NCBI RefSeq assembly: GCF_008329605.1 | Contig: NZ_NPKO01000001.1 | Coordinates: 806,001-870,000, forward strand | Source: Mycolicibacterium sp. P9-64 | Lineage (GTDB): Bacteria > Actinomycetota > Actinomycetes > Mycobacteriales > Mycobacteriaceae | Direction of reading: 5' to 3' | Length of the DNA stretch: 64,000 bases | Shown here: positions 50,620 to 58,497 of the stretch, piece by piece | Position numbering within the stretch: position 1 is the first letter of the stretch | Layout of the letters: each line of letters opens with the position of its first letter | Translations under genes and position numbers: made by a program | The notes under the pieces: generated by a model | Told to the model about the DNA's origin: nothing | The model's input: the letters and a program-made list of their open reading frames with translations, nothing else | Database searches by the model: none

Positions 50620-51720
50620 ATGATCAAGCCGCTGGCCCTGGCAATCGCCGCACTGACCGTGCTCACCGCCGGCTGCGGCGGCGGTGACGACAAACCCGTC
50701 GGCGCCGGTAGCTCCAACCCGGACGACCCCGCGTCGATCACAGGCACCGTCCGGCTCTTCTCCTACGAGGACGGCTACGACCCCGACTACATGGCGTCGT
50801 TCAAGGAGAAGTACCCGAACATCACGATCGACACCGCGTCGTTCGGCAGCAACGAGGAAGCGATCGCAAAGGTCAAGTCCGGCTTCACCGCCGACGTCAT
50901 CAACACCTGCGTCGACGAGGCAGCGCTCGAGGCCGTCGAGTCGGGTGTCTATGCGCCACTTGATACCTCGCGTCTGGAGAACTGGGACAAGATCTGGCCC
51001 GCCATGAAGGAGATGCCCGGCGTCACGTACGAAGGCCAGTTCTACGTCGTGCCGGTGGACGCGGGCACCGCCGGCCTGATGTACAACGCCGACAAGATCA
51101 CCACGCCGCCGACCTCCTGGAAGGACCTGTTCGACCCGAAGTACAAGGGCCGCGCCTCATTACAGGACAACGCCGTCACCGCGATCGACGTCGGCGCCCT
51201 GGCCACCGGCATCACGGACCCGCTCAACATCGACGCCGCGCAACTGGAGAGCGTGAAGCAGTTCCTCGTCGACAACCGCGGCAACTTCCGTACCTGGTGG
51301 GCCGATCAGGGTGAGCTCATCACGCTGTTCAAGACCGGCGAGATCGACATCGCCAGCGGCTACACCAACATTCAGAAGGACCTGCAGTCCGAGGGATTGA
51401 ACGTGAAGTTCGCGACCGCCAAGGAAGGGCAGATGCTGTGGACCTGCGGGTACGGCATCAGTCCCAAGATCAAACCCGAAAACGTCGATGCCGCCTACGC
51501 GTTGCTCAACTGGTACACCAGCCTGCCCGCTCAGGTCTATGAGGCGACCAACTGGAACTACATGGGGTCGAACCAGGGCATCGTCGACGCGGTCACGCCG
51601 CAGGTGCGCAAGGACGCCTCACTGGACACGCTCTTCAACCTGGACGACGCCATTCCCGCCGCTCCGCCGAAGGACCGCGACGCGTGGATCAAGGCCTGGG
51701 CGCAAGTGAAGGCGTCGTGA
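50620..51720 (+). CDS. Orphan PotD-like substrate-binding lipoprotein (B)
   Basis: A 366-residue PotD-like lipoprotein. Lipobox LTAGC (Cys at about 19), then VRLFSYEDGYDPDYM, IAKVKSGFTADVINTCVDE, VVPVDAGTAGLMYN and YALLNWYTSLPAQ. It is clearly paralogous to the binding protein at 41044. No ATPase or permease gene follows, so it must use subunits encoded elsewhere, most simply the locus A transporter. First gene of the locus B plus-strand operon, starting at the +1 of a leaderless promoter. Confidence 0.88.
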   Translation: MIKPLALAIAALTVLTAGCGGGDDKPVGAGSSNPDDPASITGTVRLFSYEDGYDPDYMASFKEKYPNITIDTASFGSNEEAIAKVKSGFTADVINTCVDEAALEAVESGVYAPLDTSRLENWDKIWPAMKEMPGVTYEGQFYVVPVDAGTAGLMYNADKITTPPTSWKDLFDPKYKGRASLQDNAVTAIDVGALATGITDPLNIDAAQLESVKQFLVDNRGNFRTWWADQGELITLFKTGEIDIASGYTNIQKDLQSEGLNVKFATAKEGQMLWTCGYGISPKIKPENVDAAYALLNWYTSLPAQVYEATNWNYMGSNQGIVDAVTPQVRKDASLDTLFNLDDAIPAAPPKDRDAWIKAWAQVKAS

Positions 51721-51763
51721 CGCCCGAGGTGACCTCCGAGCGAGAAGCGGAGCGGGATCGCGC

Positions 51764-53917
51764 ATGAATAGCGGCGATCTGCTCGCCGATCCCGCCGTTG
51801 CACTCGACAGAGGCCAAATAGCCTCCGCGGTAACCGAACTGTTCGGGTTCACCGGCACGGTGATCGGCGACTTCGACAGCGAGCGTGACCAGACCGCGCT
51901 GCTCGCCGATGCAAACGGCGCCCAGCGCATCGTCAAGATCTCGCACGCCGCGACCCCCGAGGCCGACGTGGATCTCGAGGGCCGCGCCGCCGTCTGGGTC
52001 CGCGACGTGGACCCGACGCTCCCGATGGCCGTCCCACTGCCGACGCGCGACGGCGCCCTGCACGGGCGGTTCCACGGCCGGCTGATCCGGCTCTACGATC
52101 GGCTGCCCGGCGAGGCCTCGAAGCCCGGTGCGACGCTGAAACCCGCGGCCGTCAAGGAGTTCGGCGCCGTCGCCGCCCGCCTCGGCCTGGCCCTGAGAGG
52201 GTTCTTCCACCCCGCCGCCCAGCGCCGGCTGCCGTGGCACGCCGAATCCCGTCACGACGTCCGCCCGATGGCCGACGCCATTACCGACGCGGGAGGTCGC
52301 GCGCTGGTGCTCGCTGCCTTCGACCGCTTCGAGGCCGACGTGGCGCCGCGGTGGGGAGGCCTGCGGGCGCAACCCGTGCACTCCGACCTCACGCTCGACA
52401 ACCTGCTGCTCGACGAGGACGACCACGTCTGCGGCATCATCGATTTCGGCGATCTGACCCACACCGCGCTGGTGTGGGACGTGGCTGCCGCACTGTCGTC
52501 GGTGGCGTCGACCCGCACCGGGCGCGACCTGCACTCGACCATCGCGCTGTTCCTCGACGGCTACACGGCGGTCTGCCCACTGGAACCCGCAGAACGCGAC
52601 GTGCTCGTCGACACGCTGAAGCTGCGCAACGCGATCACGTTGAGCCTGTCGGCAGCGCGCCGCCGCGATCACCCCGACATCGCTGACTATCTGTCCAGCT
52701 GGGATGCCGGGGCGTGGAACCTGCTCCGCGAACTCGATGCGCCGCCCGCGCAGCCGACGAACCTGCGCGAACGACGTGACAACGTGTTCGGTACGGTACT
52801 GGCTCCGCTGACGTACTCCGAGCCGCTAACTGCCGTTCGGGGAAGTGGCGCAACGCTGTTCGACGCCAACGGCCGCGAGTACCTGGACGCGTACAACAAC
52901 GTGCCGGTCGTCGGGCACGCCCACCCGCGGGTGGCGACGGCGATCGCAGACCAGGCGCGCCTGCTCAGCACCAACCTGCGTTACCTGCATCCACGCGCCA
53001 TCGAACTGGCCGAGCGCCTCGTCGCAACGATGCCCGCCGGGCTCGACACCGTGCTGTTCCTCAACTCGGGCAGCGAGGCCGTCGACCTGGCGTGGCGCAT
53101 CGCCGAGGCCGCCACCGGGAAGACCGGCGCGCGGGTATCCGACTTCGCCTACCACGGCGTGACCACGGCGACGACGGCGTTATCGCCCGAGCAGTGGCGC
53201 GGCGGCTGGGCGCCGGAGCACGTTCGGACGTTCTCGGTCGGCTCGCAGCCGTCGGTCGACGGGGTCGCTGCGGTGTTCATCGACCCGACCTACACCAGCG
53301 ATGGAATCCTGTTGCCGGGCCGCGACTATCACGCGGCGCTGTGCGCGAATGCGCGGCAGGCCGGCGCGCTCGTCGTCGCCGACGAGGTCCAGGCCGGCTT
53401 CGGTCGCGCCGGTGACCACATGTGGTCGTTCGTCGGCGCGGGCATCACGCCGGACGTCGTCACGCTCGGCAAGCCGATGGGCAACGGGTTCCCGGTCGCT
53501 GCCGTCATCGCGCGCCGCGCCGACGTCGAAGTCCTCGCCGAGCACACCGAGTTCTTCAGTACCTACGCCGGCGGCCCCGTCGCCGCGGCGGCCGCAACCG
53601 CGGTGCTCGACGTCATCGCCGACGAGAACCTGATCGAGCACACCGGCGCCATGGGGGCGCGGCTTCGAGAACGACTCACCGAGAGCGGCTACGACGTCCG
53701 CGGCCGTGGCCTGCTGATCGGTGTCGACCTCGGCGATACCGCCCACGCCAGCCGGGTGCTCGACCACGCACGCAACAACGGTGTGCTGATCGGCTCGACG
53801 GGTCCGCGCTCGGACGTGTTGAAGATCCGTCCGCCACTGGTCATTACACCGGCGCAGGTCGAAGAGGTGGCCGACGCCGTGCTCAACGCGATCGAGAGGG
53901 AGACAGATGAGAAGTAG
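51764..53917 (+). CDS. Kinase (APH-type) - class III aminotransferase fusion, possible phospho-lyase
   Basis: A 717-residue fusion. Residues about 20-320 are an aminoglycoside-phosphotransferase-type kinase domain (catalytic VHSDLTLDN at about 205-213, metal Asp in IIDFGD at about 224-229), similar in plan to hydroxylysine kinase. Residues about 335-717 are a class III PLP domain (FLNSGSEAVDLAWRI, VVADEVQAGFGRAG, PLP Lys570 in LGKPMGNG). GKPMGNG is typical of the AGXT2L phospho-lyases, which eliminate phosphate and ammonia from phosphorylated amino alcohols. Thus one polypeptide might phosphorylate an amino alcohol and then lyse it to an aldehyde. This is inference from the domain pair. Confidence 0.85.
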   Translation: MNSGDLLADPAVALDRGQIASAVTELFGFTGTVIGDFDSERDQTALLADANGAQRIVKISHAATPEADVDLEGRAAVWVRDVDPTLPMAVPLPTRDGALHGRFHGRLIRLYDRLPGEASKPGATLKPAAVKEFGAVAARLGLALRGFFHPAAQRRLPWHAESRHDVRPMADAITDAGGRALVLAAFDRFEADVAPRWGGLRAQPVHSDLTLDNLLLDEDDHVCGIIDFGDLTHTALVWDVAAALSSVASTRTGRDLHSTIALFLDGYTAVCPLEPAERDVLVDTLKLRNAITLSLSAARRRDHPDIADYLSSWDAGAWNLLRELDAPPAQPTNLRERRDNVFGTVLAPLTYSEPLTAVRGSGATLFDANGREYLDAYNNVPVVGHAHPRVATAIADQARLLSTNLRYLHPRAIELAERLVATMPAGLDTVLFLNSGSEAVDLAWRIAEAATGKTGARVSDFAYHGVTTATTALSPEQWRGGWAPEHVRTFSVGSQPSVDGVAAVFIDPTYTSDGILLPGRDYHAALCANARQAGALVVADEVQAGFGRAGDHMWSFVGAGITPDVVTLGKPMGNGFPVAAVIARRADVEVLAEHTEFFSTYAGGPVAAAAATAVLDVIADENLIEHTGAMGARLRERLTESGYDVRGRGLLIGVDLGDTAHASRVLDHARNNGVLIGSTGPRSDVLKIRPPLVITPAQVEEVADAVLNAIERETDEK

Positions 53918-55562
53918 GGATCAGTTCGAGGGGACGGACCGCTCGCTGCAGCGGGCGTGGATCAAGGGCGCCGGATTCACCGACGAGGAGCTCGCGCAGC
54001 CGCTGGTGCTGATCGCCAACACCTACCAGGACTTCTCGCCGGAGAACGCGCACCTGCGGACGCTTGTCGACGCGGTGAAGACCGGGGTGCGGATGCGTGG
54101 CGCAACACCCATCGAGTTCAACACCTTTCACGTCACCGACAGCGAGGCGTTCGCGGCGCGCAGCATGCGCTACGTGCTGCCGAGTCGCGACATCGTGGCC
54201 GACTCGATCGAGCTGATGGCCGAGGGGCACGGCGTCGATGCGTTGGTGCTGCTCTCCGGCGGCGACAAGCCGACGCCGGGCATGATGATGGCGGCCGCCC
54301 GGCTCAACCTGCCTGCGATCATGTTGTACGCCGGCGCAACGCCTTACGGCGTGTACCGCGGCAAGAAACTGTTCCTCGAGACCGTCTACGACGGCGTCGG
54401 CGAGGTGGTGCGCGGCGACCTCGACGAGGCCACGCTCAAGCACTGGGAGGACGAGCTGTTCCCAGGCCCGGGCGCGGGGGACACCCTGACGTCGGGCAAC
54501 ACCGCGGGCATCTACTGCGAGGCGCTGGGCATGTCGCTGCCGCACACCGGGACGCTGTCCGCGGGAAGCAACAACCAGATCCGGGCGGCCAAGTACACCG
54601 GGATGCGGATCGTCGAGCTGCTGCGCGACGACGTCCGGCCGCGCGACATCATGACCGCCGAGGCGTTCGAGAACGCGCTGCGGGTGTCGCTGGCGGTGTC
54701 CGGCTCGACGAACCTGGTGCTGCACTTCATCGCGATGGCGAAGGAAGCGGGCATCGAGCTGGACTTCGACACGATCGACCGGGTGGGGCGTGCGACGCCG
54801 ACGTTGGCCAAGCTGGCGCCGTCGGGACCGTGGGGGGTGACCGAGCTCCATGCGGCGGGCGGCGTGCCCGCGGTGCTGGCCGAGCTCGGCGACCTCATCG
54901 ACAAGTCCACGATCACGGTGTCGGGCAAGACGACTGGTGAGATCGCCTCGGCTGCAGAGAATCTCAACCCCGACCTGTTGAAGTCCCGCGCGAACCCCCA
55001 CGCCGAGGAGGGGGCGATCTTCATCCTGCGCGGTAGCCTGGCGCCCGACGGGGCGGTGGTGAAGGCCTCCGGCGTGGCTCCGTCGATGTGGCGGTTCGAG
55101 GGTACCGCGAAGGTCTTCGAGGACGAGGAGTCCGCGATCGTGGCAACTCTCGGCGGTGAGATCACCCCCGGCACGGCGATCGTCATCCGCAACGAAGGCC
55201 CAAGGGGCGGGCCGGGGATGCGCGAGATGCTGGGCGCGACGTCGGCCGTCGTGGGGATGGGGCTGTCGGAGACGGTCACGCTGATCACCGACGGCAGGTT
55301 CTCCGGGGCGACGCACGGCCCGGCCATCGGGTACGTGGGGCCGGAGGCGGCCGACGGCGGGCCGATCGGGTTGGTCGAGGACGGGGACCGGATCCTGATC
55401 GACCTGAACGGGCGACGGCTGGACCTGGACGTGGCCGAGGATGTGCTGGAGGAGCGGCGGTCTCGCTGGACCCGTCGCGAACCGAGCGTGAAATCGGGAT
55501 ACTTGGCGTTCTATGCCGAGAACGTCGCTCCCGCCTGCCAGGGTGCCGTGATGCCGCGATGA
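53907..55562 (+). CDS. IlvD/Edd-family dehydratase lacking Fe-S cysteines
   Basis: A 551-residue IlvD/Edd-family protein with correct length and framework: MRYVLPSRDIVADSIELM, LPAIMLYAG, EALGMSLPHTGTL, GRFSGATHGPAIG and PEAADGGPIGLVEDGDRI. The cysteines that hold the Fe-S cluster are missing: the GCDK motif reads GGDK (Gly119 in place of Cys) and the GxCGGM loop reads GAGDTL (Gly191). A nearby N-terminal PCN-type Cys is also absent. The neighbouring Lys121 and the catalytic Ser region remain. It starts by overlapping the fusion gene by 11 bp. It may be a non-cluster lyase on a different substrate or an inactive relative. Confidence 0.85.
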   Translation: MRSRDQFEGTDRSLQRAWIKGAGFTDEELAQPLVLIANTYQDFSPENAHLRTLVDAVKTGVRMRGATPIEFNTFHVTDSEAFAARSMRYVLPSRDIVADSIELMAEGHGVDALVLLSGGDKPTPGMMMAAARLNLPAIMLYAGATPYGVYRGKKLFLETVYDGVGEVVRGDLDEATLKHWEDELFPGPGAGDTLTSGNTAGIYCEALGMSLPHTGTLSAGSNNQIRAAKYTGMRIVELLRDDVRPRDIMTAEAFENALRVSLAVSGSTNLVLHFIAMAKEAGIELDFDTIDRVGRATPTLAKLAPSGPWGVTELHAAGGVPAVLAELGDLIDKSTITVSGKTTGEIASAAENLNPDLLKSRANPHAEEGAIFILRGSLAPDGAVVKASGVAPSMWRFEGTAKVFEDEESAIVATLGGEITPGTAIVIRNEGPRGGPGMREMLGATSAVVGMGLSETVTLITDGRFSGATHGPAIGYVGPEAADGGPIGLVEDGDRILIDLNGRRLDLDVAEDVLEERRSRWTRREPSVKSGYLAFYAENVAPACQGAVMPR

Positions 55563-57157
55563 AGTCGTACGACGCGGTCATCGTCGGTGGCGGACACAAC
55601 GGCCTGGTCGCGGCGTTCTACCTGGCACGGGCGGGGATGAAGCCGCTAGTGCTCGAGCGGCGCCCGTTCGTCGGCGGGGCATGCAACACCGAGGAATTCG
55701 CACCCGGCTACCGGGCATCGACCGGGGCCTACGTGTTGTCGATGCTGCGCGAGGCGATCTGGCAGGACATGCAGCTGGAGCGCCGCGGTATCCACGTCGA
55801 CGCCGCGGGTCCGACACTGAACCTCTACCCCGACGGCGCGAGCTACTACCTCGGCGACGACATGGCCGAGAACGTGGCGAACACGAAGCGCTTCTCGGAG
55901 CGCGATGCCCGGGCGCTGCCGAAGTTCGAAGAGGACCTCGGTGAGATGGTCCAAGCGGTGCTGCCGATCTTCGACTGGACCGCGCCCGACCCTCGGGTGA
56001 AGAGCCTGGACGACCTGCGTGGGCTGGCGAAGTTGGGCGGTGTCGGGTTGCGCGCTCGCGCCCATCTGGCTGACCTGGCGCAGTTGTTCACCTCCAGCGC
56101 ACACCAGGTGCTGGCCGAGCGGTTCGAAAGCGAACACGTGCGGGCCGCGTTGGGCTGGCACGCGATCAACGACAGCGTGGCGGGGCCGTCCACTCCGGGC
56201 ACGGCGTTCGTGCTGCTGCACGACCACGCCAGCGAGGAAAGTGACGGCGGGGTCCGGCAGTGGGGATTCGTGCGCGGCGGTATGGGTGTGCTGACCGAAC
56301 GGATGGCCGATGCCGCGCGGGAAGCTGGTGTTGAAATCCGTTGCGATGCACCGGTCGAGGGCATCGTGACCCGCAATGGACGGGCTACCGGGGTGCGGCT
56401 CGTCTCCGGCGAGGAGATCAACGCCACCCGAGTGCTGTCCAACGCCGATCCCAAACACACCTTCCTGACGCTGTGCGACCGTTCCGACCTGCCCGATGAC
56501 TTCGTGCGCCAGATCGAGAGCTACCGCTGCATGGGCACCAGCATCAAGATCAACCTGGCGCTGTCCGAATTGCCCTACGTCGTAGGGCATCCCCGCGACG
56601 GCGTGCAGCCCTACCATCGGGGGATCATGGAGGTGAACCCGTTCACCGCCGAGATGGATCTGCATCAGGCGCAGGCACAGTACGGACTGGCAGTCCGTCA
56701 CTCACACGTCGAGATCGTCTTCCCCACGGTGCACGACCCCACGTTGGCCCCAGAGGGCAAGCACATCGCCACCATCGACGTGAACTCCCAACCATTTCAC
56801 CTGCGCGATGAGAACTGGGACGACATCAAGGAGACACGGGCCGACGAGGTAGTCGCCCAACTCGAGACGTATTTTCCCGGCCTGAGCGGTCTGGTCGAGC
56901 ATCGTCAGGTCCTCAGCCCGCTGGACATGGAGCGGGTGATGGGGCTGACCGGTGGACACGCCCTGCACGGCGACATGTCGCCGGACCAGCTGCTGTTCAT
57001 GCGTCCCGTGCGCGGGTGGGCGAAGTATCGGACCCCGGTCAAGGGGCTGTACCTCTGCGGAGCGGGCACACATCCGGGTGGGGGCGTCACCGGCGCCAAC
57101 GGCAGCAATGCGGCTAGGGAAGTGCTGCGCGACGCCAGGCGCCGCAGGCGCCGCTGA
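55559..57157 (+). CDS. FAD-dependent oxidoreductase, phytoene-desaturase-like
   Basis: A 532-residue flavoprotein of the amine-oxidase/phytoene-desaturase superfamily (PYROXD2-like plan). FAD site YDAVIVGGGHNGLVAAFYLARAG, acidic end LVLERRPFVGGACNTEE; the C-terminal FAD loop LYLCGAGTHPGGGVTGANG. Its basic C-terminus (ARRRRRR) is odd. It overlaps the IlvD-type gene by ATGA and ends locus B. Probable role: oxidising an amine or a cyclic intermediate produced by the preceding enzymes; not proven. Confidence 0.83.
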   Translation: MKSYDAVIVGGGHNGLVAAFYLARAGMKPLVLERRPFVGGACNTEEFAPGYRASTGAYVLSMLREAIWQDMQLERRGIHVDAAGPTLNLYPDGASYYLGDDMAENVANTKRFSERDARALPKFEEDLGEMVQAVLPIFDWTAPDPRVKSLDDLRGLAKLGGVGLRARAHLADLAQLFTSSAHQVLAERFESEHVRAALGWHAINDSVAGPSTPGTAFVLLHDHASEESDGGVRQWGFVRGGMGVLTERMADAAREAGVEIRCDAPVEGIVTRNGRATGVRLVSGEEINATRVLSNADPKHTFLTLCDRSDLPDDFVRQIESYRCMGTSIKINLALSELPYVVGHPRDGVQPYHRGIMEVNPFTAEMDLHQAQAQYGLAVRHSHVEIVFPTVHDPTLAPEGKHIATIDVNSQPFHLRDENWDDIKETRADEVVAQLETYFPGLSGLVEHRQVLSPLDMERVMGLTGGHALHGDMSPDQLLFMRPVRGWAKYRTPVKGLYLCGAGTHPGGGVTGANGSNAAREVLRDARRRRRR

Positions 57158-57322
57158 GGCCGCTTCGCCGGTACGAGCGCTCGGCTCGTCGAACGCCCCG
57201 GCGGAATCAGGCGGTCCGCAGTCGACTTCGGCACGCGCGCGGACGAAGGTTGGTGTCCCGAGCGACGATGTGGTCCATGACGCGGCGGCCACGTCGCTCG
57301 CCGTTCGACGCCTCGGTGGCAG

Positions 57323-57808
57323 CTACTTGGCGGGCGTCAACCGGACTGCGGCGAGGCGGTTCGCCTCGACGGCCTCGGTGAACTCCTCGAGTGTGGGTAT
57401 CCGCGGATCGCGGAACTTCAATCCCATCACCCGCTGTGCGCCCTTCACTCCGTAGGACTCGGCAATGCGCTTGGTCAGATCGGCGACGACCGGCACGTCT
57501 TCGATGAGTTCGCCCCGCATCGACGTCGTCTTGCCGGCGTGCACGACCGTGGCGGCCGCGCCGCCGCGGAAGTTCAGCCGCCACGCTGCGCCGGAGAGGA
57601 CGTAGAGATCGCCGTCGATCTGGTGGGCGCTCAACGTCAGTGCGAACTGCCGTCCGGTCTTGCGTCCCTTGAACTTCAACACCAGGAAGGACTTGAGCGC
57701 CGAACCCGTGACCGGGGTGCGCAGCAGGAATCCCAGGATCGGGTTGACGACACGCAGCATCGCTTCGGGTGGGTGGGCGGGGTAGACCGCCGGTGATCGT
57801 TCTGTCAT
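57323..57808 (-). CDS. Deazaflavin/F420-type nitroreductase-family protein
   Basis: A 161-residue protein. LRVVNPILGFLLRTP and FKGRKTGRQFALTLS, with a DLYVLSGAAWRLNFRGG strand, fit the split-barrel F420-dependent nitroreductase/quinone-reductase (DDN-like) family widespread in mycobacteria. It would bind F420 and reduce quinones, nitroaromatics or similar; substrate unknown. The start is ATG at 57808 (a GGAG lies only 2 bp upstream) or the longer ATG at 57844. It is convergent with the locus B operon, 165 bp apart. Confidence 0.72.
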   Translation of the reverse strand: MTERSPAVYPAHPPEAMLRVVNPILGFLLRTPVTGSALKSFLVLKFKGRKTGRQFALTLSAHQIDGDLYVLSGAAWRLNFRGGAAATVVHAGKTTSMRGELIEDVPVVADLTKRIAESYGVKGAQRVMGLKFRDPRIPTLEEFTEAVEANRLAAVRLTPAK

Positions 57809-57880
57809 GGCTCCAACCGTAGGACCATCGACGTCGTTCGTCACTCGAGCGGCGCGGGGTCGAGGCGTTCCACGAGCCCG

Positions 57881-58231
57881 TCAGGGCGTGTCGGCACCGA
57901 CTGTTCGGGAACCACGGATCATGAAGGATGCCGCGACGACGACCGCGCCGAAGATTGTCAGCGGGATGGTCCAGGTTCGTCGACTCGAGATCGCCGAATT
58001 ACACTCGCTCACGTAATCCCTATGCGGCACAATTTGATTGATGATCGGGATGTCTGCAACCACGTTCTTGTCATTGGCGGCTTGAGCGTTGGACGTGTCG
58101 GCGGCCATCGCATTTCCGCAGCCGATGTCTGGTCCGTCGCTGCTCGAGATGGACACGGGCATCAACAATCCGATCACTCCGGCCACCAGTAGCACCGCAC
58201 CCACCACCAGGACCAACCGTCGTACCGTCAC
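57881..58231 (-). CDS. Small two-helix membrane protein
   Basis: A 116-residue protein with transmembrane segments at about 5-25 (LVLVVGAVLLVAGVIGLLM) and 88-108 (TIPLTIFGAVVVAASFMI), separated by an external loop with two Cys (DIGCGNAMA and SECNSA) that could pair. GAAGGAG with a further AAGG upstream of the GTG at 58231 supports the start. Function unknown; the layout is common among mycobacterial membrane proteins. About 265 bp with no gene that I can support separate it from the divergent MFS gene. Confidence 0.72.
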   Translation of the reverse strand: MTVRRLVLVVGAVLLVAGVIGLLMPVSISSSDGPDIGCGNAMAADTSNAQAANDKNVVADIPIINQIVPHRDYVSECNSAISSRRTWTIPLTIFGAVVVAASFMIRGSRTVGADTP

Positions 58232-58497
58232 CTTCGAGCTCCTTCGTCACTTGATCGGTCTTGACTGCGGCGTTCGGCGCCGGTCTGGCCGGCATCGAAG
58301 TCGTCAGTTCGACGAACCACTGGTACCCGGGCCACCACGCGTCAAAACAGTTTGGAGATCCGAATGCCCGGAGAAGAGCGAAGGCGAAGCCTGATGGGTG
58401 TTCGTGCTGGCCGCGACCAGCTGGCGGCCGGCGTGTCGGACCCGTAGAACGGTTATACGACGGCGCGAATGTCCGGCGACATCAATAGAGGACGTGC

